Positions 1-7,901 of a stretch of DNA of 64,000 nucleotides are shown here, one piece after another; the first letter of the stretch is position 1; every line of letters begins with the position of its first letter. The stretch spans positions 310,001 to 374,000 of the forward strand of contig JABJHA010000004.1 in NCBI GenBank assembly GCA_018662005.1, given 5' to 3'. The notes under the pieces were generated by a model. That model was not told the origin of the DNA. It made no database searches and was given only the letters and a program-made list of their open reading frames with translations. Made by a program: the position numbers and the translations under genes. The stretch is from Rhodospirillaceae bacterium. Its GTDB lineage: Bacteria > Pseudomonadota > Alphaproteobacteria > Rhodospirillales > JABHCV01.

Positions 1-579
1 CATGGCTACCTGATGCATCAGTTTTTGTCGCCCCTCAGCAATCAGCGAGATGACGCTTATGGCGGCAGTCTCGACAATCGCATGCGCTTCCCGCTTGAGG
101 TCTTCGCGGCGGTTCGGTCTGTATGCCCTGAAGATTACCCGGTTGGCATCAGGGTTTCTGCTACGGATTGGGTAGAGGGCGGCTGGGATCTGGAAAGTAC
201 GATAACTTTTGCGCAGGTACTTTGCGATCTTGGATGTGACTTCATTGACGTTTCCAGCGGCGGTAACTCTCCGGCTCAAAAGATTATTGCCGGCCCCGGA
301 TATCAGACCGGTTTTGCTTCGGCTATCCGTCAGGCTGCCAAAATGACAACCATTGCCGTTGGCCAGATTACCGACCCGCGTCAGGCAGAAACCATCGTCG
401 CATCGGGACAGGCTGATATCGTAGCCCTTGCAAGGGGTATGCTCTACGACCCGCGCTGGCCTTGGCATGCTGCCGAGGTGTTGGGTGCTGATACAGCCTT
501 TCCACCCCAGTACATGCGCGCCCATCCAACGCTTCAAGGAGAGCCGGTTCCCGGCAACCCACCGCCGCCTAAAAAGTGA
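1..579 (+). CDS. NADH:flavin oxidoreductase, Old Yellow Enzyme family (C-terminal part)
   Basis: The reading frame is open from base 1, so the start and the N-terminal FMN-binding half lie outside the window. The 192 visible residues show the classic second half of a YqjM-type ene-reductase barrel: SNQRDDAYGGSLDNR just inside, then PVGIRVSATDW, a D-x-S-S-G-G strand, and a final GQITDPRQAE followed by ALARGMLYDPRWPW. These enzymes bind FMN and reduce activated C=C bonds with NAD(P)H in the cytoplasm. The gene is probably chromosomal, ending about 40 bp before the tRNA-Arg remnant where the island begins. Its substrate cannot be told. Confidence 0.9.
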   Translation, partial: HGYLMHQFLSPLSNQRDDAYGGSLDNRMRFPLEVFAAVRSVCPEDYPVGIRVSATDWVEGGWDLESTITFAQVLCDLGCDFIDVSSGGNSPAQKIIAGPGYQTGFASAIRQAAKMTTIAVGQITDPRQAETIVASGQADIVALARGMLYDPRWPWHAAEVLGADTAFPPQYMRAHPTLQGEPVPGNPPPPKK

Positions 580-620
580 TTGCACCCCGGTTCAAGGCGG
601 CTGTTAAATAGTGAAAAAAT

Positions 621-668
621 TGGCGCACCCGACAGAATTCGAACCTGTGACCTCTGCCTTCGGAGGGC
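621..668 (-). other. tRNA-Arg(CCG) 3'-half, probable attachment site
   Basis: Read on the minus strand this is the anticodon arm (anticodon CCG in the loop CTCCGAA), variable region, T arm with GGTTCGAATTC, acceptor strand and CCA of a tRNA-Arg. The sequence departs from a tRNA immediately 5' of the anticodon stem, so no D arm or 5' acceptor strand exists and it is not a working tRNA. Such 3' halves are what integrases of the P4 type leave at the displaced end of an integrated element. It marks the left boundary of the accessory island. Confidence 0.8.
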
Positions 669-793
669 TTAAAAAGCCTCTTGCAGGGCATCAAATTTGC
701 CACTAACCAATTGATATCATTATGCAGTGCAGTGCAGCATAATTTGGGACAATGCAGCAAAATTCAACCTGAGTGTCCCAAATTTGTCCCAAG
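667..793 (+). repeat. Direct repeat copy A (att-proximal)
   Basis: About 127 bp that recurs as copy B at 3684-3807. Shared blocks include AGGGCATCAAAT, CTAAC, ATTGATAT, ATTATGCAGTGCAGCATAAT, GGGACAATGCAGCAAAAT and ACCTGAGTGTCCCAAAT. Copy A has one extra AGTGC in the palindrome. Inverted GGGACA/TGTCCC pairs look like integrase arm-type or accessory sites. Copy A abuts the tRNA-Arg remnant; together the two copies bracket the first hipBA block. The remainder of the 580-924 gap holds no gene I can support. Confidence 0.75.
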
Positions 794-924
794 ATTTTGA
801 GTCATTCTAAATTACTTGCGCCACATCGGTAGCGTAATATTTTATTTAACGCGGCCATTGACGTCTCTACCTTTGACATCGAAACTCAGGAGTTCGCCGT
901 CAATCAATTTGAGGATTATCACTA

Positions 925-1242
925 ATGGCCATGACACATAATCGCAAACCCACCCATCCCGGAATTTTGGTTAAAAGCGGGGTGATTGACGCCCGCGCCG
1001 TTGAGATAAATGAATTAGCGCAAGACATCAACATGACCCGAACCAACCTGTCGCGTATTTTGAACGGCCACGGACGCATGACCGCAAAAACCGCCTGTAA
1101 GCTGGCTCGGGTTCTCGACATTAGCCCCGAGCCACTTATCAAGGGCCAAGCCGTCTATGACCAGTGGGAAGCTCTCCAGGAATTAAAAGATTGGACTCCT
1201 GCAAAAATATACACCGAAACAAAATCCGCCGCCCTGGCTTGA
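925..1242 (+). CDS. HigA-family antitoxin, XRE helix-turn-helix
   Basis: 105 residues. The N-terminus has HPGILVKSGV, the usual opening of HigA/VapI antitoxins. It is followed by an HTH at about residues 35-62 (LAQDINMTRTNLSRILNG) and a short tail. Such proteins bind their own promoter and neutralise a HigB mRNA interferase. No HigB-like reading frame of about 90 residues is present immediately upstream, where it would be expected, so this is an orphan antitoxin or its toxin has been lost. GAGG lies about 10 bases before the ATG. Confidence 0.8.
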   Translation: MAMTHNRKPTHPGILVKSGVIDARAVEINELAQDINMTRTNLSRILNGHGRMTAKTACKLARVLDISPEPLIKGQAVYDQWEALQELKDWTPAKIYTETKSAALA

Positions 1243-1308
1243 TGCAGTTTCATGAAAGCATCCTTCCCATGCTTGAGTTGGATGGAGGAAACATAAAGGA
1301 ATTTTAGT

Positions 1309-1896
1309 ATGAGCAAGCAAGCTCAGGGTTACCAAATAATCGTGGACGAATTGCCAGAAAATTTTCCCACACATCGCCATGACTCCGAATTTTGGGAGCA
1401 CCTTGGTCGAACAATAGCCACATTTGGCTTTCTTGAGGAAATGTTGGGTAAGGCTATTTTCATACTCACGGGAACCAAAGAGTTTGAGGATGAAGCAGCG
1501 GCTGAGGCAGCATTTGAAAACTGGCAACCGGTTCTTGAAGCGGCCTTAACTGATGTGCTTTCGAAATTAATTTCGTCGTACGAGAAAGCTGTTCGCGATC
1601 ATCAAAGCACCTCGACTGAAGGTCTGGAAGAATTGCTTGATAGGCTTAAAAAGGCGAACGACATCAGAAACGTGTTGTGCCATGGTTCCTGGAAAGCACC
1701 GAATGAAGCGGGAAAATCGGTTCCTCGTTTTGTCAATCGGCGTAAGGAAGTGTTTGATACGCCCGTTGACATCTCGTTTTTGAAACAAACTCGCCAGCAT
1801 GTCGGAGAGCTTGCCTGCGACGTAATGAATACGGTAACGCAAATGGGGTATCAGTTCCCCGGCTCGAAATCCCCAGGGAAATCATTAACGGAGTAA
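1309..1896 (+). CDS. HEPN-like hypothetical protein
   Basis: 195 residues, mostly helical, unrecognised as a named family. Around residue 125 it contains IRNVLCHG, an R-N-x3-H arrangement (Rx4H) of the type that forms the RNase centre of HEPN domains. Long helices precede it (EEMLGKAIFILTG and SKLISSYEKAV). The gene lies 66 bp after the orphan HigA-like gene and before hipBA, in a toxin-rich neighbourhood, so an RNase or abortive-infection role is plausible but is inference. The start is supported by AAAGGAATTTT before the ATG. Confidence 0.6.
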   Translation: MSKQAQGYQIIVDELPENFPTHRHDSEFWEHLGRTIATFGFLEEMLGKAIFILTGTKEFEDEAAAEAAFENWQPVLEAALTDVLSKLISSYEKAVRDHQSTSTEGLEELLDRLKKANDIRNVLCHGSWKAPNEAGKSVPRFVNRRKEVFDTPVDISFLKQTRQHVGELACDVMNTVTQMGYQFPGSKSPGKSLTE

Positions 1897-1945
1897 CAGG
1901 CAAGAGCCAGAACGGGAAAACATCAATTCTTGATTTTTTCTCGTA

Positions 1946-1980
1946 ACTAATACTATAATATTACCTTATTGGGTATAATG
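1946..1980 (+). promoter_or_regulatory. Candidate hipB1 promoter
   Basis: AT-rich stretch with TATAAT at 1954-1959 and again at 1974-1979. The second TATAAT overlaps the ATG at 1978, so hipB1 may be translated from a very short leader. Partly symmetric TAATATTACC and GGGTATAAT blocks could be the HipB operator. No clear -35 box was fixed. Confidence 0.4.
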
Positions 1981-2304
1981 CGAAATTATAACATAATGGT
2001 ATTACTCCTATCGGTTTCAAAGGCGCAAAAACAGATTTCCCTGCATGTTCGTGGCAGGCGGATTGCTATGGGGCTGACGCAGGAGGGGCTTGCCAGCCGT
2101 TCCGGCGTTGCCCTGCCGACCTTGCGCAAGTTCGAGCAAAAGGGGCTGATCTCCCTTGAATCCTTTCTCAAGCTGTTGCTGGTTTTGGGCGGTTTGGAAA
2201 ATGTCGTAAAGGCGCTGGAGCCGGAACGTTCTGAATTTTCGTCCATAGACGATGTGCTGGACACCAGGGCGGCCAAGACTCCCAAAAAAGGCTGGCGTAA
2301 ATGA
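1978..2304 (+). CDS. hipB: HipB-type antitoxin / XRE regulator
   Basis: About 108 residues. The HTH occupies roughly residues 20-60 (LHVRGRRIAMGLTQEGLASRSGVALPT in pieces), typical of HipB proteins that repress their own operon and inhibit the HipA kinase. The frame is also open from a TTG at 1969, and another ATG lies at 1996; none has a good ribosome binding site, so the start is uncertain. The stop overlaps the hipA start by four bases (ATGA), which indicates translational coupling. Confidence 0.85.
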   Translation: MRNYNIMVLLLSVSKAQKQISLHVRGRRIAMGLTQEGLASRSGVALPTLRKFEQKGLISLESFLKLLLVLGGLENVVKALEPERSEFSSIDDVLDTRAAKTPKKGWRK

Positions 2305-3536
2305 AGTATGTTCCTGTTTCCGAGGTCAAGGTCGGACTGGCATTTAATAAAGCGCCCGTTCATGTGGGGCGGCTGGCGACCCGTGACGGGGTGGTCTATT
2401 TTGAATATGACCGTGACTTTCTCAACTCCGGGTTGGATGTTTCACCTTTACGGCTACCGCTTCAACCGGGCTTGCGCTCTTTTGATAGGTTTTTGTTCGA
2501 AGGATTGCCGGGTTTGTTTAACGACAGCCTGCCCGATGGCTGGGGGCGGTTGCTGCTGGATCGGTTCGCAAGGGGGCAGGGGATCTTGCCTGAACAGCTT
2601 GGCCCGCTTGATCGACTGGCCCATGTTGGAAATAACGGTATGGGGGCGCTGGTTTATGAACCGGATCAAAGCCAGGTTACCTGTGAGAATGAAATCAATC
2701 TTGATGCCTTGGCCTTGCAAGCTCGCGAGGTTCTGGACGGCGAAGCTCAAGGCGTGTTGGACGAATTGCTGGCCCTGAACGGATCATCCGCCGGGGCAAG
2801 GCCAAAGGTGATGGTCGGGGTTGATGAAGGCCGCGAAAATATCGTTCATGGAATGGCTGATCTCAAGGAGCCGTTTGCGCCCTGGATCGTCAAGTTTTCC
2901 AACTCGACAGACGGGCTTGATTCAGGGGCGATTGAATATGTGTACGGCTTGATGGCACAAAAAGCGGGGCTGGAAATGAGCGATGTGCATTTGTTTCCCG
3001 CCGATAAAGGCCCCGGATATTTTGCTACCAGGCGGTTTGACCGTGCCCAAGAAAAGCGCATGCATGTTCACAGTGCCTGTGGATTGTTGCATTCGGATTT
3101 CAGAACGCCGTCATTGGATTACGAAGAACTGATCACCCTGACCGGTATGCTCACCCGCGATGTGCGCGAGGTTGAAAAGATGTTTCGCCTCGCCGTGTTC
3201 AACGTGCTGGCCCATAACCGGGACGATCACGCAAAAAACTTCAGCTTCCTTATGAGCGATACCGGGGAGTGGAAGCTCTCCCCTGCGTATGATCTGACTT
3301 TTTCCTCCGGCCCCCGTGGCGAACAAAGCACCATGGTCATGGGAGAAGGCGCAAATCCCGGGATTGAGCATTTGAAAAAACTGGGCGAAGAGGCGAAGCT
3401 GGATAAAGCCTGTGTGAATGAGATCATTGAGGAGACACAAGATGCTCTGGCAAACTGGCCTGAACTTGCCAGGGAGTTTGGCGTTGGTCGAGAGAACATC
3501 GGGCTGGTCAAGGATAAACTGAGTCAGCAAAATTGA
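2301..3536 (+). CDS. hipA: HipA-type serine/threonine kinase toxin
   Basis: 411 residues, normal for the family. It has the N-subdomain 1 (VGRLATRDGVVYFEYD), the phosphorylatable loop GSSAGARPK near residue 162, and the kinase core with HNRDDHAKNFSFL near residue 304 and the metal-binding LSPAYDL near residue 330. HipA kinases phosphorylate an aminoacyl-tRNA synthetase and halt translation. It is coupled to hipB upstream. The two 127-bp repeats flank this toxin-antitoxin block, so it may have arrived as a small unit. Confidence 0.9.
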   Translation: MKYVPVSEVKVGLAFNKAPVHVGRLATRDGVVYFEYDRDFLNSGLDVSPLRLPLQPGLRSFDRFLFEGLPGLFNDSLPDGWGRLLLDRFARGQGILPEQLGPLDRLAHVGNNGMGALVYEPDQSQVTCENEINLDALALQAREVLDGEAQGVLDELLALNGSSAGARPKVMVGVDEGRENIVHGMADLKEPFAPWIVKFSNSTDGLDSGAIEYVYGLMAQKAGLEMSDVHLFPADKGPGYFATRRFDRAQEKRMHVHSACGLLHSDFRTPSLDYEELITLTGMLTRDVREVEKMFRLAVFNVLAHNRDDHAKNFSFLMSDTGEWKLSPAYDLTFSSGPRGEQSTMVMGEGANPGIEHLKKLGEEAKLDKACVNEIIEETQDALANWPELAREFGVGRENIGLVKDKLSQQN

Positions 3537-3683
3537 GTTATAAAAGGGGGCGCTATCGCTCATAACATCCCCGATTCGCTATAAAGTGTAGCGTTAACAT
3601 TTGTTGCACAGATTATCTGACGATTTTTTCTAATTTCCAAAATTATTTTTAATGGTCATACGTGGTCTTGAGACGTCTGGAGA

Positions 3684-3807
3684 GCGCTTAAACAGTCCCT
3701 TATAGGGCATCAAATATACCGCTAACACATTGATATAATTATGCAGTGCAGCATAATTCGGGACAATGCAGCAAAATACAACCTGAGTGTCCCAAATTAG
3801 CCCCAAG
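3684..3807 (+). repeat. Direct repeat copy B
   Basis: Second copy of the att-proximal repeat at 667-793. The central palindrome is shorter here (ATTATGC-AGTGCA-GCATAAT). The region just left (3668-3684) keeps some resemblance to copy A but no tRNA-Arg half. The IS1595 element was inserted right behind this copy; the interrupted sequence resumes at 6159. The bases from 3537 to 3683 hold no gene. Confidence 0.75.
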
Positions 3808-3891
3808 TATTTAGAGAAATTCTGGGAACTATCCGGTTGACGTACCACACCCCAACTGGTAGAATGGCTTCATAATCAAAGGAATGAAGCC

Positions 3892-4819
3892 ATGACTAAA
3901 ATTGACCTTACAAATTCGATCTATCACGACAATGACGCGGCGCGTGAACACCTAGAAACCCTACTGTGGCCCGAAGGCCCCGTTTGCCCCCGCTGTGGCG
4001 TTATAGGCGACCGGATCACCAAGCTACAGGGCAAAAGCACCCGCCCCGGCGTCTACAAGTGCAAGGACTGCCGCAAGCCTTTTACGGTCACTGTAGGGAC
4101 CGTCATGGAGCGGTCCAAAGTACCGCTTTGCAAGTGGGTCATGGCCGCTCAACTGATGGCTTCCTCCAAGAAAGGCATGAGCGCCAAACAGCTTGAACGT
4201 ATGCTTGGCACAAACTACGAAACCGCGTGGTTCTTGTTCCACCGGCTCCGCGAGTGCGCCATCAACCCTACACGCGGCCCCATCCGGGGGCGAAAACAAG
4301 GTCGTCGAAGCCGACGAAACGTACATCGGCGGCAAGGCCAAGAACGCACACCGCAGCAAGCCCGTGCCGAAGAAAGAAGCCGTAGTTTCGCTTATTGAGC
4401 GTGACGGCGAAGTTCGGTCCTTTCATGTAACCAATGTCAACTCCAAGACATTGCGCCCGATCATCGTCAAGAACGCCGACCGTCGGTCATACCTTATGAC
4501 CGACGACAGCATAGTCTACCCCAAGGTCGGTCGCGAATTTTCCGGCCACGGCACCGTCAACCACAGCGCCAAGGAATATGTACGCGGCACTTTCTGGTAT
4601 ACGAACACCGTTGAGAGTTACTTTGCCCTCTTGAAATGCGGCATGATGGGCTCATTCCACAGTGTCAGCGAAGCCCATCTTTACCGTTATCTTGCAGAGT
4701 TCGATTTCAGGCACAACACCCGCGCAATGTCCGACGCCGAACGGGGCGACGAATTGCTGAGGGGCGCAAAAGGCAAGCGGCTCATGTATAATCAACCTTG
4801 TGAAACCGCGAACGTTTAA
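3892..4819 (+). pseudogene. IS1595-family transposase, frameshifted
   Basis: The first frame (3892 to about 4288) encodes the helical N-terminus and a zinc ribbon (CPRCG ... YKCKDCRKPF). The continuation lies in the next frame from about 4289 to 4819. It gives the DDE core: VEADETYIGGK (first D), YLMTDDS (second D) and NTVESYFALLK (third acidic residue, E). The switch falls in CATCCGGGGGCG, a G-run, and needs a skip of one base. It may be a real mutation, a homopolymer sequencing error or a programmed shift. With the frame restored the protein would be of normal length, about 308 residues. Confidence 0.85.
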
Positions 4820-4864
4820 ACAGAAAGCCACGGCGTTCCTACGATGGAAAAAGAAGCAAACTGA

Positions 4865-5089
4865 TCATTGACTCTTAGGTTGTAAAAGAGTCACGATTTC
4901 GACCGATACGGCGGATTCGCGGGATGCTGGTATCGTCCAATAGCCATCCATAGATACAGCTTCTTCCCTGCACTCACTGCAATAAGCAACCCCCGTAGAA
5001 TAAAGCCAAAACGTATAGGCCCCGCATTTGCATTGCCATACGCCAGGATCGTGCCTCGCGCTTGGCGATAACTTAATAATAGAAATAGG
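4865..5089 (-). CDS. Possible zinc-ribbon small protein (no standard start)
   Basis: On the minus strand an open frame ends at TGA (4867-4865). It encodes WQCKCGAYTFW followed by GVAYCSECREEAV, i.e. a CxC...CxxC zinc-binding pattern, with a tail ending LLQPKSQ. The protein reads like a real zinc-ribbon fragment, but no ATG, GTG or TTG is in frame at the expected place. Only ATT codons follow the palindromic Shine-Dalgarno-like stretch at 5084-5099. It could start at ATT or be a decayed gene. It fills the otherwise empty space 4820-5098. Confidence 0.35.
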   Translation of the reverse strand, partial: PISIIKLSPSARHDPGVWQCKCGAYTFWLYSTGVAYCSECREEAVSMDGYWTIPASRESAVSVEIVTLLQPKSQ

Positions 5090-5098
5090 AGAACTCCT

Positions 5099-5239
5099 AT
5101 GGTCGAGAAAAAGAAAACGGTTTATCGAGATTCAAAAGATGGGCAATTCACGACGAAACGAGATGCGGAGCGGCATCCAGATACAACCGAGAAAGAACGT
5201 GTCCGCATTAAACCCCCTGCGCCCAAAAAGAAGAAATAA
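5099..5239 (+). CDS. Small basic conserved-type protein, 46 aa
   Basis: The 46-residue product begins MVEKKKTVYRDSKDGQF and contains TKRDAERHPDTTEKE, ending in a lysine-rich tail. This resembles a widespread family of tiny proteins with a VYRD-DG-F-TK...A..HP.TT pattern, function unknown. AGGAG sits seven bases before the ATG, inside the palindrome ATAGGAG-AACTCCTAT. It is a passenger of the IS1595 element. Confidence 0.65.
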   Translation: MVEKKKTVYRDSKDGQFTTKRDAERHPDTTEKERVRIKPPAPKKKK

Positions 5240-5253
5240 CGAGTTTGATCTGG

Positions 5254-5427
5254 TTACTTGGTTGCGGCCTTCTTTTTTAGCTTCTTCACTGGGGTAGGCT
5301 TTTGCGCGCGCTCGCGCTTAGGGCGCGGTTGTGGCGGCGTCTTTAATAAACGCAGCAACATTTCATCCCTTTGTTGCTCGGCCCCATGTTCGTTTTGGAG
5401 ACCCTTAGATGACTCGCGATCCTGCAT
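5254..5427 (-). CDS. Small hypothetical passenger protein, up to 58 aa
   Basis: Minus-strand frame starting at ATG (5427) or, with a better ribosome site (AAAGGG, five bases ahead), at the internal ATG that begins MLLRLLKTPPQPRPKRER. The stop is at 5254. The RDEMLLRLLKTPP stretch resembles small alphaproteobacterial proteins of unknown function; the C-terminus is lysine-rich. It overlaps the start of the MltR-like gene on the other strand if the longer form is used. No function is assigned. Confidence 0.45.
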   Translation of the reverse strand: MQDRESSKGLQNEHGAEQQRDEMLLRLLKTPPQPRPKRERAQKPTPVKKLKKKAATK

Positions 5428-5972
5428 GGCGTTCCGATCTTAAAAAGCTGGCTTATAACCCTGGCGGCTTGCTAGAGGCATTATACATGCCTAAATATAT
5501 TAGCGAAACAGACGACCGAATCGCAGCAATTCTAGCCGCCACCGGCGTTGAGGATCACTTAATCGCATTTATCCGCACGAGCATGGTTAGCTTAAACAAA
5601 ACAGAAGACAATGAGTTGTTTGGCCAAGCGGGCCCATTAGCAAACCACGGCATACGTATAAAATTGGCATACGCTCTAGGCTTCATCGGCAAAAAAACCC
5701 TAAACAATCTAGAAATCGTCCGATTAATACGCAACGCATTTGCTCACTCGCGTAAGGCCATTTCGTTTTCAACCCCAGAAATCCACGCCGCTTGTAAGAA
5801 GCTGACCATAACCGACCAAACGGAGAGTCAAGAAAGTTCCATGTTGTTTGGTTTACCACTAGACGACCCGCGCAAGCGTTTTTTAGCGACTGCCAGATTA
5901 TTATCCGATGGGTTGATGCGCGCTACTAATCCACAACTTTTTGATGACGGCAGGCATGTCCCATTGGACTAA
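5409..5972 (+). CDS. MltR-like / HEPN-type protein
   Basis: 187 residues. The central block LFGQAGPLANHGIRIKLAYALGFI followed by VRLIRNAFAHS is the signature of the mannitol-repressor (MltR) family, here split for length: LFGQAGPLANHG, then IRIKLAYALGFI. IRNAFAHS is an Rx4H motif shared with HEPN folds. Members occur widely as cargo of transposons and islands, usually far from any mannitol genes, so a repressor role should not be assumed. It is the largest passenger gene of the IS1595 element. Confidence 0.7.
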   Translation: MTRDPAWRSDLKKLAYNPGGLLEALYMPKYISETDDRIAAILAATGVEDHLIAFIRTSMVSLNKTEDNELFGQAGPLANHGIRIKLAYALGFIGKKTLNNLEIVRLIRNAFAHSRKAISFSTPEIHAACKKLTITDQTESQESSMLFGLPLDDPRKRFLATARLLSDGLMRATNPQLFDDGRHVPLD

Positions 5973-6114
5973 CACCAAACATCTCATAAAAAATCTCACA
6001 TGCGATGCTTTCAGAATTATCAAAATTTGGGTCATAACCAGAAAACGCAATCGCCCCCGCCTCCATCATCTCAGGTGTAATTTCAATCTCTGGAAGCACC
6101 GGCCTGTCAGCCAT
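5926..6114 (-). CDS. Small hypothetical protein, 62 aa
   Basis: Minus-strand frame, acidic, MADRPVLPEIEITPEMMEAG..., with a middle FSGYDPNFDNSESIACEIFYEMF. The pattern (P-E-M-x-E-A-G...D...F...E) recurs in small alphaproteobacterial and phage proteins of unknown function. It overlaps the 3' end of the MltR-like gene by 47 bases in the opposite direction and ends the cargo of the IS1595 element. Confidence 0.6.
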   Translation of the reverse strand: MADRPVLPEIEITPEMMEAGAIAFSGYDPNFDNSESIACEIFYEMFGVSPMGHACRHQKVVD

Positions 6115-6214
6115 AATATCTACATCCTGTGTCTTGGTACGTCAACCGGATAGTTCCCGAAATTCTAATGTTGCATCGCAAGGAGATTTACTGGTGTTAG
6201 TGATTTATATGTAA

Positions 6215-6277
6215 CTTTTTTCATGAATGATTATGGGTTTTGAGTAAATTTCATTGCAAGTAACCATTTTTCATGAA
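6215..6277 (+). promoter_or_regulatory. Repeated TTTTTCATGAA boxes before fic
   Basis: Two copies of TTTTTCATGAA (near 6216-6226 and 6267-6277), each preceded by GTAAC, spaced 51 bases apart, in the AT-rich leader of the fic gene. The core TTCATGAA is palindromic. A related TTTCATGAATTG lies at about 8627, just after the downstream gene. This looks like an operator pair, possibly for autoregulation; inference only. Confidence 0.4.
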
Positions 6278-6307
6278 ATTATTATTTTGTAAATTAAAAT
6301 TCATACA

Positions 6308-7876
6308 ATGAAAGCATTTTTCACCAGGATCATGGATAACGATCAATTTTCAGGGCCAGTCAGCGTTTTTCGTGAATGCCGGTTGCCGGAAGTGGCCCTA
6401 CCCGTGGGCTATGCGGCCTTGATCGGAGCCTATGATCTTCATGTGCCTTTGCCGCGCACGCTTTGTGCCATCGGTGCGCACCATAAAGTCTACGAGGATG
6501 ACGGTTGGCGGGTTTACACGCCCCGTCATGCGCCCCGAGCCACGCTGGAAGGGCATCTTGTTTTCGCCCTGAAATACGAGGGACTTGATCTGGCCATTTT
6601 AAAGCGGCTGTTTGAAGCGACCGCTCCGGCGACTATCGAAAACATCGTCCACGCCAAACCGACCGGCAGCTATGCCCGGCGCATCTGGTTTCTGTATGAG
6701 TGGCTGCTCGGACGCGAGCTTGATCTGCCCAATGCCCAAACCGGTAGCTACGCCGATATTGTTGATCGCAAGCAACAATGGGCGGTGGAGGGGGTAACCT
6801 CAAAGCGGCATCGTGTTCGCAACAACCTGCCGGGGACACCGCATTTTTGCCCGCTGGTCTGGCGCACTGAAAAACTGGAACGCTTTGTTGACGCCCGGCT
6901 TGATGAACTGGCGCGGGACGCTGTCGGCAAGGTATCGCCGGGAGTCATGGCACGCACAGCGGCTTTCCTGTTGCTGGAAGATTCGAAGTCCAGTTATGCC
7001 ATTGAGGGTGAATCCCCGCCGCACAACCGCATTCAGCGCTGGGGCAAGGCGATTGGCGAAGCCGGAAAGCACCCGCTGGACTTTGAAGAGTTTCTGCGGT
7101 TGCAGCGGGTGGTTATCGGCTCGGATCGTTTCGTTCGTCTCGGGTTTCGTGATGAAGGCGGGTTTATCGGCGCGCACGAGCAAGGAACGCGCCTGCCGCT
7201 TCCCGATCATATCAGCGCCCGGCACGAGGACCTGCCGACGCTCATGCAGGCCATGATCGACTTTGACCGGGATTTCTCTGGCGGAATTGACCCGGTGATC
7301 GCGGCGGCGGTCTTGGCTTTCGGATTTGTCTATGTTCACCCGTTTGTCGATGGTAACGGCAGGTTGCATCGCTATTTGATACATCACGTTCTGACCGCGC
7401 GCGGATTTAATCCCGCCGGAATCGTCTTCCCGGTTTCCTCAGCTATCCTTCAGCGCATCGATGATTACAGGCGCGTGCTGGAAAGTTACTCCAAACGTTT
7501 GTTACCACTGATCGAGTGGAAGCCCACCGAGAGCATGAATGTGCGCGTCGAGAATGACACGGCGGATTTTTATAAATACTTTGATGCAACGCTTCATGCC
7601 GAGTTTCTGTTCGAATGCGCCCGGAAAACCATCGAGGTAGATCTGCCCGAGGAAGTCGCCTTCTTGGAGCGCTACGATCAATTTAAATCGCGCATCGAAG
7701 CCCATGTCGAAATGCCCGCATCAACCGTCGATCTGCTTTTCAATTTCCTCAAACAAAATGACGGCACACTGTCCAAGCGCGCCCGAGAAAATGAATTCAC
7801 CGCCCTTTCAAATGAAGAGGCCGGAGTGTTCGAACAAATTTATCGGGAGCTGTTCACCGCCACCTCGATTGACTAA
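6308..7876 (+). CDS. Fic-domain AMP transferase
   Basis: 522 residues. The Fic motif HPFVDGNGRLHR is complete near residue 344. An inhibitory-helix motif SYAIEG ((S/T)xxxE(G/N)) lies near residue 229, upstream of the Fic core. That makes it a class II, self-inhibited enzyme expected to transfer AMP (or another nucleotide moiety) to hydroxyl side chains of target proteins. The first ATG has no clear ribosome site and an alternative start lies at 6332. A hypothetical gene follows after 25 bp and may be cotranscribed. Confidence 0.88.
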   Translation: MKAFFTRIMDNDQFSGPVSVFRECRLPEVALPVGYAALIGAYDLHVPLPRTLCAIGAHHKVYEDDGWRVYTPRHAPRATLEGHLVFALKYEGLDLAILKRLFEATAPATIENIVHAKPTGSYARRIWFLYEWLLGRELDLPNAQTGSYADIVDRKQQWAVEGVTSKRHRVRNNLPGTPHFCPLVWRTEKLERFVDARLDELARDAVGKVSPGVMARTAAFLLLEDSKSSYAIEGESPPHNRIQRWGKAIGEAGKHPLDFEEFLRLQRVVIGSDRFVRLGFRDEGGFIGAHEQGTRLPLPDHISARHEDLPTLMQAMIDFDRDFSGGIDPVIAAAVLAFGFVYVHPFVDGNGRLHRYLIHHVLTARGFNPAGIVFPVSSAILQRIDDYRRVLESYSKRLLPLIEWKPTESMNVRVENDTADFYKYFDATLHAEFLFECARKTIEVDLPEEVAFLERYDQFKSRIEAHVEMPASTVDLLFNFLKQNDGTLSKRARENEFTALSNEEAGVFEQIYRELFTATSID

Positions 7877-7901
7877 GAAGAATTAACCGGAGGCCGTAAT
7901 A

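Larger units (their letters stand above)
3824..6158. mobile_element. IS1595-family transposon with passenger genes
   Basis: A 2335-bp element. The ends are perfect 24-bp inverted repeats (3824-3847, beginning GGGAACTATCCGG, and 6135-6158). They are flanked by the identical 8-bp duplications GAAATTCT at 3816-3823 and 6159-6166. Eight-base duplications and a DDE transposase with a zinc ribbon are family features of IS1595. Downstream of the transposase lies a cargo of about 1.3 kb with small genes on both strands, which is known for some IS1595 subgroups. Confidence 0.92.

Noticed and set aside
621-668. Functional tRNA-Arg gene
   Set aside because: Only the anticodon arm to CCA is present; the D arm and 5' acceptor strand are missing.
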